Below, piece by piece: positions 5,987-14,049 of a stretch of DNA of 18,881 nucleotides; position 1 is the first letter of the stretch, and every line of letters starts with the position of its first letter. The notes beneath the pieces are model-generated. The model had not been told where the DNA came from. It did not search any database and saw only the letters and a list, made by a program, of their open reading frames with translations. This stretch comes from an uncultured Campylobacter sp. (GTDB lineage Bacteria; Campylobacterota; Campylobacteria; Campylobacterales; Campylobacteraceae): contig NZ_CALKTT010000046.1 in the NCBI RefSeq assembly GCF_937997535.1, positions 1-18,881 on the forward strand. Direction: 5' to 3'. A program made the translations under genes and the position numbers.

Positions 5987-7486
5987 ATGAGCAGAAAAAG
6001 TATTTTAGAACTAAATTTTACTGAGGCAAGAGAATTTTTTTTAAAACATGAAAGCTATTGCAATATAGACTTGCCAAGGTATTTTTCATTTTCTGAGTTA
6101 TTAGAAAAAGTATCAAATGAATATTCTGGAAAAAATTTATTAAATGATTTCAGTCAATCAAAAAGTGCAATGGGGGAATTGGATGATGTAAACCATCTTT
6201 TATATACCAATAAAGATGGTAAACTATCATGGAGACCATTTCAGGTTATAAATCCTTTAGTCTATGTGGCATTAGTACATGAGATAACCGAACAGATAAA
6301 TTGGGAGAAGCTGCAGGCAAGATTTAAGAAATTTAGTAAAAATGAAAAAATAAGATGCTTAAGCATACCTGTTCAATCCGAAAATAAACAATCCGATAAG
6401 GCTCAGCAAATTTCAAATTGGTGGGAACAAGTAGAACAGCAGTCTATTTTGCTTTCACTGGAGTATGACTTCGTTTTTGATACGGATGTGGCAGATTGTT
6501 ATGGCTCAATATATACACATTCGATTGCTTGGGCAGTGGAAAGCAAAACAATTGCAAAATCACAGCAGGGAAGAAACAATAAGGGTTTACTGGGGAATAT
6601 CATTGATACAAGTATTCAAAATGCACAATATAAACAGACCAATGGTATTCCACAAGGTTCCGTGTTAATGGATTTTATTGCTGAAATTGTATTGGGATAT
6701 ATAGATAGAATATTGGGCGTTACTCTTCAAAGACAGGGTATTGTAGACTATAAAATCCTTCGCTATCGCGATGATTATCGGATATTTGTTAATAACTCTA
6801 ATGATGGAGAAATAATTTTGAAATTACTTTCTGAAATCATGATGCCTTTTGGATTGAAATTAAATGCAAGCAAAACAAAAGGGAGTCAAGATGTTATCAC
6901 TCAATCAATAAAGAAGGATAAGTTGGCTTGGTTATTTATTCCACAAAATTATCGAATCGGCTTGCAGAAGCAACTATTGCTTATTAGGCAGCATAGTGTT
7001 AATTATGCTAATTCTGGTAGTCTAAATACGGCATTAAATAAATTTGACAAGAAAATAGAAAAAATTAGAAATAAAAAAAGAAAGATACGCAATAAAGAAC
7101 AGCTTATCAGTATTACAACGGATATTGCATATAATAATCCAAAGGCAATACCTGTATGTTGCGCAATCATTAGCAAATTACTTTCAGAATTAGATGATAG
7201 TAAAAATATATCTTTATTGGTTTACAAAAAATTAAGCAAAATGCCTAATTCTGGTTTTGCACAAATTTGGCTACATAGAATGTTGAAAGAAAATTTAAAT
7301 GAATTTAAATTTTCCGAGAAAATATGCAAATTACAGAATAGCCATATAAATCTATGGAACTATAGTTGGGTAAAAGGTAGAAATATGTTGAATATACTGA
7401 GCAATACGCCTATTTTTCTCCAATCCGAATTTGATAAATTAGATAGCGTTATTCCAAATAATGAAATTGATCTTTTTGATTATTAG
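5987..7486 (+). CDS. Reverse transcriptase of the DRT/UG (anti-phage) kind
   Basis: A 499-aa protein with reverse transcriptase motifs in order: motif A TDVADCYGSIYTHSI (about 166-180, first catalytic Asp 167), motif B NGIPQGSVLMDFIAE (220-233) and motif C RYRDDYRIF (259-267, Asp262-Asp263). The YTHSI after motif A and Y-R-D-D in motif C are typical of Unknown-Group/DRT defence enzymes rather than group II introns, and no maturase or HNH domain is present. The C-terminal ~180 residues are helical and Lys-rich without a family I know. Catalytic residues are intact. GC content is far below its neighbours and codons favour AGA, ATA and AAA, so recent transfer is likely. AAGGAA precedes the ATG. 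The exact DRT type, and whether an RNA partner is needed, cannot be told by eye. Confidence 0.85.
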   Translation: MSRKSILELNFTEAREFFLKHESYCNIDLPRYFSFSELLEKVSNEYSGKNLLNDFSQSKSAMGELDDVNHLLYTNKDGKLSWRPFQVINPLVYVALVHEITEQINWEKLQARFKKFSKNEKIRCLSIPVQSENKQSDKAQQISNWWEQVEQQSILLSLEYDFVFDTDVADCYGSIYTHSIAWAVESKTIAKSQQGRNNKGLLGNIIDTSIQNAQYKQTNGIPQGSVLMDFIAEIVLGYIDRILGVTLQRQGIVDYKILRYRDDYRIFVNNSNDGEIILKLLSEIMMPFGLKLNASKTKGSQDVITQSIKKDKLAWLFIPQNYRIGLQKQLLLIRQHSVNYANSGSLNTALNKFDKKIEKIRNKKRKIRNKEQLISITTDIAYNNPKAIPVCCAIISKLLSELDDSKNISLLVYKKLSKMPNSGFAQIWLHRMLKENLNEFKFSEKICKLQNSHINLWNYSWVKGRNMLNILSNTPIFLQSEFDKLDSVIPNNEIDLFDY

Positions 7487-7555
7487 TAAGCAAATGTAAA
7501 TACCACAGTTTTCAAGTAGCCCATAAGCCCAGTAGTAATACGTACTAAGCACAAG

Positions 7556-7660
7556 AAATCGCGGCGATTTATCAATTGACAACAGTCTTGAGATAAAAAC
7601 GTTACAATGAGCACAAAGAGATTTTGTGCAACGTGCTTTGATCGCACTTTTGCATGGGTC
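7556..7660 (+). other. Cluster of hairpins after the reverse transcriptase; possible small RNA
   Basis: The 349-base gap 7487-7835 holds no gene. It contains a near-perfect palindrome (AAATCGC-G-GCGATTT, 7556-7570), a TTGACA (7576-7581) with TACAAT further down (spacing about 21, longer than ideal), a 7-bp hairpin GCACAAA / TTTGTGC (7611-7629), and then GTGC / GCAC followed by TTTT (7633-7651). Promoter-like boxes followed by two hairpins and a T tract could be a short RNA gene belonging to the reverse transcriptase. The evidence is structural only. Confidence 0.35.
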
Positions 7661-7787
7661 ACAACACCGTATGTTAAATTTAAGGAGCGTCTGCTAAATG
7701 TGGTTAAATTTTTGCGCCAAAATTTTTAAATTAAGAGCTCTCAATGCCGCATCGCTCATAGTCTATAAAAAATCATATAAATTTCAA

Positions 7788-7817
7788 AACTAAATTAGGT
7801 CGGACTTGCGTCCGACC
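7788..7817 (-). terminator. Terminator of the seven-gene minus-strand operon
   Basis: GGTCGGAC / GTCCGACC, 8 bp, with a 4-nt loop (7798-7817), about 20 bp after the stop codon of the NrfD-like gene. On the minus strand it continues TAATTTAGTTTT. It is the only strong terminator seen between 14049 and this point, which supports one long transcript. Confidence 0.75.
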
Positions 7818-7835
7818 GGTATCAGAAAGGAGGAG

Positions 7836-8729
7836 TTAAAATATATAGACCGCGCCGAGCACGATAAACGCTCTTAGGCAAAAGCCGCCTATGAGTACGC
7901 CGTATTCGTTATAGACGCAGCTTTTTATCTCTTCATTGCCGCGAGCGCAGACGCTACCGTCTGCATTTACGCTGCAGCTGCGAAGCATAAATTTGCTTCC
8001 GCCCAGCAGCGGCAAAGCAAGCCCAAATACGACAAAGCCTATCCAAAACATCGGCGCAAGCGAGCCGCTGACTATCTTGGTTACGCTCGCCATGCCCGCA
8101 GCCTCACTTTTCACGCTCGCAAATAGCGCTAACACCGCAACGATCTCAAGCGCAACTAACGCGACGTGAAATTTATGCGCACAGTGGCTTAGGCCGTGCC
8201 CGGCATTTAGCGTAGCGGCGGCGTTTGCGCTAAGCCCCGTAGAGATCGCGGAGATCGTAAATAAAATCGGCAGCCATACGCTAGCCCAAAGTGGGATCGC
8301 CTTTACGACGTAAAGTAGTAGCCCGGTATACCCCATCACTCCAAGCGCCAGAATAGCTCCGAGCGTGAGCATCATATCGCAAATTTTACCGCTCTTTTTG
8401 ATCTGCAAAAGCACTAAAACGCTAACCACGATGAAAAATGTAAGCAGATATGTACCTATGCTCATCATCGAAACTGGGCGCGTATAGAGCTGCAAAATTT
8501 TAAGAGGATTTATCGCGGCGCTCGGCGCCAAGTCAAATAGCAAAAGCGCGGTTCCTATTATTACCGCAACGGGTGCTAGCAGAAAGCCGAATTTATAAAA
8601 CCTCTCGTTTAATGAACCCAAAAAGCCTTTGTAAGCCAAAGCCGAGCACAAAAATGCCCCGGCGCCTAGACCGCCTAAAAATAGATAGATGACTATGAGC
8701 CATCCCCAAGTCGTCTGTACCATTGTCAT
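7836..8729 (-). CDS. NrfD/PsrC/DmsC-type membrane anchor subunit
   Basis: A 297-aa polytopic membrane protein with about eight hydrophobic helices. It opens WGWLIVIYLFLGGLGAGAF, a standard NrfD-family start (aromatic residues, then GG-x-GAGAF in helix 1). Such subunits hold the quinone or quinol site and pass electrons to or from the iron-sulfur subunit on the periplasmic face; they normally have no haem. It is the last gene of the operon, and its ATG overlaps the chaperone stop codon by 4 nt (ATGA), giving translational coupling. The subunit set A-B-anchor matches the DMSO, polysulfide and related reductases. Start Met1 or Met3 cannot be separated. Confidence 0.88.
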   Translation of the reverse strand: MTMVQTTWGWLIVIYLFLGGLGAGAFLCSALAYKGFLGSLNERFYKFGFLLAPVAVIIGTALLLFDLAPSAAINPLKILQLYTRPVSMMSIGTYLLTFFIVVSVLVLLQIKKSGKICDMMLTLGAILALGVMGYTGLLLYVVKAIPLWASVWLPILFTISAISTGLSANAAATLNAGHGLSHCAHKFHVALVALEIVAVLALFASVKSEAAGMASVTKIVSGSLAPMFWIGFVVFGLALPLLGGSKFMLRSCSVNADGSVCARGNEEIKSCVYNEYGVLIGGFCLRAFIVLGAVYIF

Positions 8730-9373
8730 TCCTTTAAATTTTCAAAAACTTCAGGATCTTTTAGCGCACTTTTAAGCGCATCCATCTCGCTATTTAAGTA
8801 GAGATTTAAAAAGCCCCCGAAGCTCTTCCAAACGTCTAAATTTGCGTGCTCGTCGCAACGAGCGGCAAATTTGCAAAACCACTGCGACGGATGAGCGGCG
8901 ATAAATTCCGCCTTTTTACGCAGAATTTCGTTAAATTTAGCCTCATCCTCCGCCTTTAGCGCGCTAAAACTTAGAAAATAAAGATATTGCAACTCGTACC
9001 CGATGAAATCGTCGGGAAATTTATCAAGCTGCGCATCCTCGAGTTTTAGCCCCGAGCTTTCATAAAAGCTTCGCACCTGCATCGTCTTTGCCCCAAACAT
9101 CGTTTGATAGTCGAAATACACCGACTCGTAAGGCTCGGCTTTGGGACGCTTAGGGCCTACGAAGAGCCTATTGAATTCGTAGCGAATTTCATCGATTAAG
9201 CTTGGCTCGCTTTTGCATTTGGCAAATTCGAGGATAAATTTGTGCTCTTTAAGCTTAGGCGCAAAATCCTGCGTCAAATTTAAAAGCTCGTCCAAATTTT
9301 CACTGGTAAGAGGTACCAAAAATACCTGCCTCAAAAAGTCCTCGACGCAAAGGCTCTGCTTTAAATTACGCAT
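8726..9373 (-). CDS. TorD/DmsD-type chaperone for the molybdoenzyme
   Basis: A 215-aa, mostly helical cytoplasmic protein. The middle has YEFNRLFVGPKRPKAEPYES (about residues 65-84), the conserved core of TorD-family chaperones (Y-x2-LF-x-G-P ... P-x-ES), then a helical stretch GYELQYLYFLSF. These proteins bind the Tat signal of the catalytic subunit and hold it back until the molybdenum cofactor is inserted. It sits directly between the iron-sulfur subunit (gap 10 nt) and the membrane anchor (4-nt overlap). Its client is presumably the protein at 9937-12228. Confidence 0.85.
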   Translation of the reverse strand: MRNLKQSLCVEDFLRQVFLVPLTSENLDELLNLTQDFAPKLKEHKFILEFAKCKSEPSLIDEIRYEFNRLFVGPKRPKAEPYESVYFDYQTMFGAKTMQVRSFYESSGLKLEDAQLDKFPDDFIGYELQYLYFLSFSALKAEDEAKFNEILRKKAEFIAAHPSQWFCKFAARCDEHANLDVWKSFGGFLNLYLNSEMDALKSALKDPEVFENLKE

Positions 9374-9383
9374 CTTTTTATCC

Positions 9384-9935
9384 TTAGTGGATAAACTCGT
9401 TGCGCTTCATACGAGGATAGAAGCGGATGTTCGGCTTCGTAAAAAAGCGCTTAAAGCCCGGCATCTCTTTCTCCATCCCCGCGCTATCGCTCACGTCGCT
9501 ATCGACCAGCTTTAGCACGTCGCAAGGACAGCCCGCTACGCACGCAGGCTCCTCGCCGCGCTCGAGCTTCTCGGCACAGAGGTTGCACTTTTGCGCTTTA
9601 CCGTCTTTGCCTTTGGTTATCGAGCCGTAAGGACAGGCTACGATGCAGTATCCGCAACCGATACATTTATCGTGCAGCGGCTGAACTATGCCGTTTTCAA
9701 GCTTAATGTAAGCTCCTACGGGGCAAACGTCCATACATGCAGGCTCATCGCAATGGTGACACGAATGCGATATGAAAATTTCCTTTTCGATCTCATCTTC
9801 ATGGATTAGCATCATATCGACATGGCGCCAGTTGATATCGGGGTCTTGGTTATGATAGACCTGACATGAAATTTCACACGCCTTACAACCTATGCAAAAG
9901 TTATAATCAAATAAAAATCCTTGTTTTCGTTTCAT
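9384..9935 (-). CDS. Four-cluster ferredoxin subunit (PsrB/DmsB type)
   Basis: A 183-aa electron-transfer subunit with sixteen cysteines in four groups: 14/17/20/24, 59/62/67/71, 91/94/97/101 and 117/120/132/136, enough for four [4Fe-4S] clusters. Motifs include CIGCKACEISC, CHHCDEPACMDVCP and CIGCGYCIVACP. It lacks its own signal peptide, as expected for a partner carried out by the Tat signal of the catalytic subunit. It would wire the molybdenum site to the membrane anchor. The length is close to PsrB and PhsB and much shorter than NarH-type subunits. The ATG lies 1 nt after the stop of the catalytic subunit, whose last codons contain its ribosome site (AGGAGG). Confidence 0.92.
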   Translation of the reverse strand: MKRKQGFLFDYNFCIGCKACEISCQVYHNQDPDINWRHVDMMLIHEDEIEKEIFISHSCHHCDEPACMDVCPVGAYIKLENGIVQPLHDKCIGCGYCIVACPYGSITKGKDGKAQKCNLCAEKLERGEEPACVAGCPCDVLKLVDSDVSDSAGMEKEMPGFKRFFTKPNIRFYPRMKRNEFIH

Positions 9936-9936
9936 T

Positions 9937-12228
9937 TTATGCCTCCTGTTTTGCAGCTTTTTTTACTTCACAAAAGCTTGCAGTATAGGTCGATCCGTTT
10001 CCTAAATCACTCACTCCGTCCGAGCAAAGGATATTTGCTCCCGTGCGAGACTTGGTAACCTTAACCCAGATATTGTTCCATGCATAGACGATGCCCGGCT
10101 GCATCTGATTGGTTTCAACCGCTGTAAATATCGCCGTGCCCTTTTCGTTCGTGGCTTCAACCGTATCGCCCTCTTTGATGCCGCGCGCCAGCATATCCTC
10201 GCGCGTCATAAATAGCTCAGCGTTGCCCTTTACGATGACGCGTTTTAGGATGTAAGGCATATTGCCCCAGTTTGAGTTATCCTGAAGCTGCGTGCCCGGC
10301 GTCATAAAATAAAGCGGATACTTTTTCAAGTAATTTTTGCCGAAATTTTTATGCCTTTCGTAGTAATCCCAATCGTCGTTAAGATCGATCACCGGGTGAT
10401 AGCCTGCGTCCTTGAAAGCTTCGGAGTAGAGCTCGCACTTGCCGCTTTTAGTGCCGAATACTAGCTTGTCCTTCGGCGCATAAGGGTAGTAAGGGAACTG
10501 ATCTTTCATCGTCTCAGGAGTCCTAAACGGCTTAATCCAGCCTACGCTCTTTAGCTTTTCGTAGGTGATATTTTGCTTTTTGGCAAATTCCGCATCCAAA
10601 AACCTTCTGCAAACCGTCTCGCTATCCCAATCAAAGCACTCCTCTTTATATCCCATCACCTTGGCTAGAGCGTTAAAAAATTCCAAATTCGTCTTGGCTT
10701 CGCCCAGCGGCTTGACGCTTTGGGCGTTGTAGCAGACGTAGCCCGAAATTTGATCGTTTTGAATATCCTCGCTCTCCATAAAGGTAACACCCGGCAATAC
10801 GTAATCGGCATAATCGCAGGTGTCGGTATCATAAGGATCAATGACTACTAAGAAAAAGTCGTCGTCCATCACGCGCTTTTTGATTAAATTTGTATTCGGC
10901 GCCGTTACCATCAAATTTGAGTTGTAGTTGATACAGGCGCGAATGACCGTATTTATCGGCTTACCTAGATAGGTCGGATTTTCCTTTTGGATACCTTTGC
11001 CAAATTCTATATAGCTTATTTGCTGGCGCTCTATCTTTTTGCCTTCCGCGTCTTTCGGCGAAAGATCTGGCATGCAGTTATCGAAGTTAAAGCAGCCCTT
11101 TACGTGCACGTAAGCCCAGAATAATCCGCCGCCAAGTTTTGTAAGGCAGCCCGTAAGTACCGGCAAGAAGGTAACCGCGCGCACTAGCCTTGCTCCGTTA
11201 AAGTGTCTTTGGCCGCCGTCGCCGTGCATAATGGCAGGCGCTTTGGCGTGGGCGTATTCTCGCGCAAAGACTTTGATCTGATCAACGCTTGCTCCGCACA
11301 TTTCAGATAGTTCGCCATAAGTGTAGAGTGAGCACTCATGTACTAGATCTTCAAAGCCGGTTGTATATTTTTCTACGAATTCATGATCATATAGATCTTC
11401 TTCTATCAAAAATTTGCAGACCGCTAGACAAAATGCCGGATCGCTTGAAGGCTTTAGCTGGATAAACATATCGGCCTGGTTTGCGAGCGGAATTCTGATC
11501 GTATTTATGACGATGATCTTGCCGCCTCGCTTTTTGACGCGGTGGGCAAATCTAATCCAGTGCACCGCCGTATAGGCTTCGTTTGAGCCCCAGCTGATAT
11601 ACATATCGCTCTCATCGACTTCCAGCGCGTCTTTTGAAAAATCCGTGCCGATGACGCTCGGCGTGCCCGCATAGCGCGGCCAGTCGCATGGATTGCGCAC
11701 AAGCCTCGTAGCGCCGTATTTTTCAAAGAAATTTCCCGGCGCGATCGTCTTTGAGATATGCCCTTCGTTGCCCGAATAGACAAATTCCGTCAGCGCCTCG
11801 CCGCCGTATTTTGCCTTGATCTCGGTGAGCTTCGCGGCTATCTCTTTTAGTGCTTGATCCCAGCTGATACGCTCCCATTTGCCCTCGCACTTTTTACCGA
11901 CGCGCTTCATCGGATACATTATGCGATCGGCGTTGTATAGATGCATCGCGTAAGTATGCCCTTTGACGCAGACCGTACCTTGCGTTAGAGGGTGCTTCGG
12001 ATCGCCCTTGATGCTAACCATCTTGCCGTCTTTGATCTCTGCGATCATTGAACAGGCGTCGCGGCAGTTTCTAGGACAGGTGAGGTAGTGATACTCTACG
12101 CCCTGCTCGTTTTTATAGGATTTCGGTTTAAAATCCACCTCAAACTGCTCCATACCAAATAGGCTTGGAGAGGCTCCCGCCGTAGCTAGAGCCGCTCCCG
12201 CGCCTTTTAAGAAAGAACGTCTTTGCAT
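9937..12228 (-). CDS. Molybdopterin oxidoreductase, Tat-exported catalytic subunit
   Basis: A 763-aa member of the DMSO reductase superfamily. The N-terminus has a Tat signal, QRRSFLKGAG with a hydrophobic stretch to about residue 25, so it acts in the periplasm. A [4Fe-4S] motif follows: Cys51-x3-Cys55-x3-Cys59, then Cys87 in TVCVKG. MKRVGKKCEGKWERISWDQA is the usual link into the cofactor domains, and the C-terminal cofactor-binding domain starts near 650. The likely metal-ligand region reads RNPCDWPRYAG (178-188); Cys181 or Asp182 could coordinate molybdenum, and the Ser of DmsA is not seen. The substrate is therefore open: S-oxides, N-oxides and sulfur compounds are all possible. It lies 22 nt after the propeller gene, with AAGGAGAAG before the ATG. 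Confidence 0.9.
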   Translation of the reverse strand: MQRRSFLKGAGAALATAGASPSLFGMEQFEVDFKPKSYKNEQGVEYHYLTCPRNCRDACSMIAEIKDGKMVSIKGDPKHPLTQGTVCVKGHTYAMHLYNADRIMYPMKRVGKKCEGKWERISWDQALKEIAAKLTEIKAKYGGEALTEFVYSGNEGHISKTIAPGNFFEKYGATRLVRNPCDWPRYAGTPSVIGTDFSKDALEVDESDMYISWGSNEAYTAVHWIRFAHRVKKRGGKIIVINTIRIPLANQADMFIQLKPSSDPAFCLAVCKFLIEEDLYDHEFVEKYTTGFEDLVHECSLYTYGELSEMCGASVDQIKVFAREYAHAKAPAIMHGDGGQRHFNGARLVRAVTFLPVLTGCLTKLGGGLFWAYVHVKGCFNFDNCMPDLSPKDAEGKKIERQQISYIEFGKGIQKENPTYLGKPINTVIRACINYNSNLMVTAPNTNLIKKRVMDDDFFLVVIDPYDTDTCDYADYVLPGVTFMESEDIQNDQISGYVCYNAQSVKPLGEAKTNLEFFNALAKVMGYKEECFDWDSETVCRRFLDAEFAKKQNITYEKLKSVGWIKPFRTPETMKDQFPYYPYAPKDKLVFGTKSGKCELYSEAFKDAGYHPVIDLNDDWDYYERHKNFGKNYLKKYPLYFMTPGTQLQDNSNWGNMPYILKRVIVKGNAELFMTREDMLARGIKEGDTVEATNEKGTAIFTAVETNQMQPGIVYAWNNIWVKVTKSRTGANILCSDGVSDLGNGSTYTASFCEVKKAAKQEA

Positions 12229-12250
12229 CTCTTCTCCTTAAATGTGGGCT

Positions 12251-13147
12251 TTATTTCATATCGTATATGAAAACTTTATTTTCTTTGCCTTCGCGCGAAA
12301 AAACATAAAATTTGCCGTCCTTCACAGCAAGCGCCCTCGCGTTTGCCGCTCCGCTAAAGCCATATGCATCCTCAATCTTATGAGTTTGTAAATTTAACTT
12401 TAAAATGGTCGAGAAATTTTTACTCAAAAGATAAACGGCGTCAGGCTGAGCGTCGATGCCCGTGACGTAATATTCGCCTAGGCTCCTGCTCTCTTTTAGC
12501 TTTAAATTTGAGCCGATTTGCGGAATAAATTCCTCCAAAATCATCTTATCGTCGCCGTCAAACACCGCCACGCTCCAATAATCCCTCACGTCGTTAGGCA
12601 CGGACGCAACGATAAATTTATTCGCAGCCGCGTCGTAATCCCAGCCGAGGATATATTGCTGCTTTGCTCGAAGCGTGGAGAAGCGCCCTTTGTTGCCGAG
12701 ATCATTTAGCTTCCATTTATTCCAGCCCTTGGTCAAATGCCTCCACTGGCTATTTTGCTCCTCTGCACTAAGCCCGTCCGTAGGCTCATAAAATACGAAG
12801 GTTTTATTAAAGCTTATCATGCCGAGCTCATTTTTGTACCACGTCGCGCCTACGGTCGCTTCCATCTCCATTATAAAGTGGCGATCGTGCTTGCCGTATC
12901 TAAGCGGCTTTAAATTTTCATCCGCAACGTAAAATTCGTTATTTTTAGAAACCAGCGCGAACTGCTTTTTATCTGCGTCATAATCCGCTCCCGTAATCGG
13001 TGCGTCGTTTTGTAAGCTTAGGCTCACTTCCGCACTCGGCGTACCGAGCTCTTTTACGCCCTCAAGCGCGCCTGCTTTGCTATCAAGATTAAACTCAAAC
13101 CCAAACGCCAGAGCCGCTAGCGCCGTAAAAATCATCAGCTTTTTCAT
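12251..13147 (-). CDS. Secreted propeller-like partner of DsbI (module B)
   Basis: A 298-aa protein starting at ATG 13147 with GGAGCAAAAAG before it; an ATG at 13192 inside dsbI would put 15 non-signal residues ahead of the signal peptide and is less likely. Residues 1-16 (MKKLMIFTALAALAFG) form the signal peptide. The mature part is paralogous to 4577-5464, sharing RAKQQYIL, VASVP, YYVTG-x-DAQ, VYLLSK, ILKL and ALA-x-KDGKFYV, and has no cysteine. The same strand-rich repeats suggest a propeller. It lies 11 nt after dsbI and 22 nt before the molybdoenzyme, so it is made together with both. It may help dock or mature the exported enzyme; that is inference from gene order alone. Confidence 0.75.
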   Translation of the reverse strand: MKKLMIFTALAALAFGFEFNLDSKAGALEGVKELGTPSAEVSLSLQNDAPITGADYDADKKQFALVSKNNEFYVADENLKPLRYGKHDRHFIMEMEATVGATWYKNELGMISFNKTFVFYEPTDGLSAEEQNSQWRHLTKGWNKWKLNDLGNKGRFSTLRAKQQYILGWDYDAAANKFIVASVPNDVRDYWSVAVFDGDDKMILEEFIPQIGSNLKLKESRSLGEYYVTGIDAQPDAVYLLSKNFSTILKLNLQTHKIEDAYGFSGAANARALAVKDGKFYVFSREGKENKVFIYDMK

Positions 13148-13158
13148 CTTTTTGCTCC

Positions 13159-13872
13159 TTAGTTTGGAAGATCCGGAAGCTCCGGATTCCAATCGAATCT
13201 AAAATCAAGCGCGCTTTGCCAGTGATCTTTTTCCCAAAACCATTTGGCAGGATCAAGACTTAATCTAGCCGGCGTGCTAGAGCCCAGATACGGCGGCGGG
13301 CCTGAGACGATGAAGGCCTGTGCGCAGTTTGCGGCGATGATGACGATGAAAATTAAATTTGCAATTTTGCCAAGAGGCAGATAGCGCAAAAACTCGCCGT
13401 ATTCGCCGCTCGTGCTCTTTTTCATTATCTCACCCAAATTTTTGCTACATAAAAATATAACCGCCAAAAACGCGATCACGCAAAAATCTACGACGATGAC
13501 CCAAAGCTGCGTGTGTGCACCCAAAATTTCAAGTCCGAAGCCCTGCTTTATGTCGAGGTAGCCTCCGAACGTCCCATCAAGGCTGTAGTGGATAAAGCCA
13601 TTGAACATCCCCCAGCAAGCCATTAGTAAAAGCGCCGCGACGTAACCGGGTCTTAGGCCGTATCTAAGGATAAAAAGCGCGATAAGACTGATGGCTATCA
13701 TCGTGATCCTCTCCGACCAACACATCACGCACGGGCTATCTCCCATGCCAAAACCCAGTATCAAACAGGCTATACCGACCGGAAGCGCCACGAGGGCGAT
13801 GATGGCTAGCGACATTAGGTTAAAAAATCCTCGCTCGGCGGCGGGAATTTGATTTTGTTCTAAATTTTGCAT
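13159..13872 (-). CDS. dsbI: DsbI: DsbB-like inner-membrane thiol oxidoreductase (module B)
   Basis: A 237-aa paralogue of 3831-4568 with the same five-helix plan. The first periplasmic loop has Cys48-Val-Met-Cys51 followed by W-S-E-R. The second loop carries the same GYLDIKQGFGLEILGAHTQ block and again no cysteine. The tail after GPPPYL ends LPDLPN and stops where the one-protein DsbI of C. jejuni would go on into its propeller. Other shared cysteines (GIAC, FC in helix 4, NC in helix 5) lie in membrane segments. It is second in the operon headed by the Dba-like peptide, with GGAGGGCAAT before the ATG. Coupling to dba translation is likely, as in C. jejuni. Confidence 0.85.
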   Translation of the reverse strand: MQNLEQNQIPAAERGFFNLMSLAIIALVALPVGIACLILGFGMGDSPCVMCWSERITMIAISLIALFILRYGLRPGYVAALLLMACWGMFNGFIHYSLDGTFGGYLDIKQGFGLEILGAHTQLWVIVVDFCVIAFLAVIFLCSKNLGEIMKKSTSGEYGEFLRYLPLGKIANLIFIVIIAANCAQAFIVSGPPPYLGSSTPARLSLDPAKWFWEKDHWQSALDFRFDWNPELPDLPN

Positions 13873-13881
13873 ATTGCCCTC

Positions 13882-14049
13882 CTAAAAGTTGCCTACCGGT
13901 ACGACGACCCATAAATTTACGTAAAACTCGAGCGCGATCAGTATCGCGCAGCCTACCGCCGCGCAGCCCGTAGCTAGATTTTTCCTCTGCGGCTTAAAAT
14001 ATAATATAAGCCCGCTGATCAAAAATAGCGTCAAAATAAGAAATTCCAT
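13882..14049 (-). CDS. dba: Dba-like 55-aa membrane peptide (module B)
   Basis: A 55-aa protein, MEFLILTLFLISGLILYFKP, then QRKN and a second hydrophobic segment, ending VVPVGNF. Length, topology and both ends match 3654-3821. It is the first gene of the seven-gene operon and stops 9 nt before dsbI. AAAGGACGG lies before its ATG. Two cysteines (in GCAAVGCA) lie in the second helix and are absent from copy A. The role is by analogy to C. jejuni dba: its translation opens the way for dsbI. Confidence 0.72.
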   Translation of the reverse strand: MEFLILTLFLISGLILYFKPQRKNLATGCAAVGCAILIALEFYVNLWVVVPVGNF

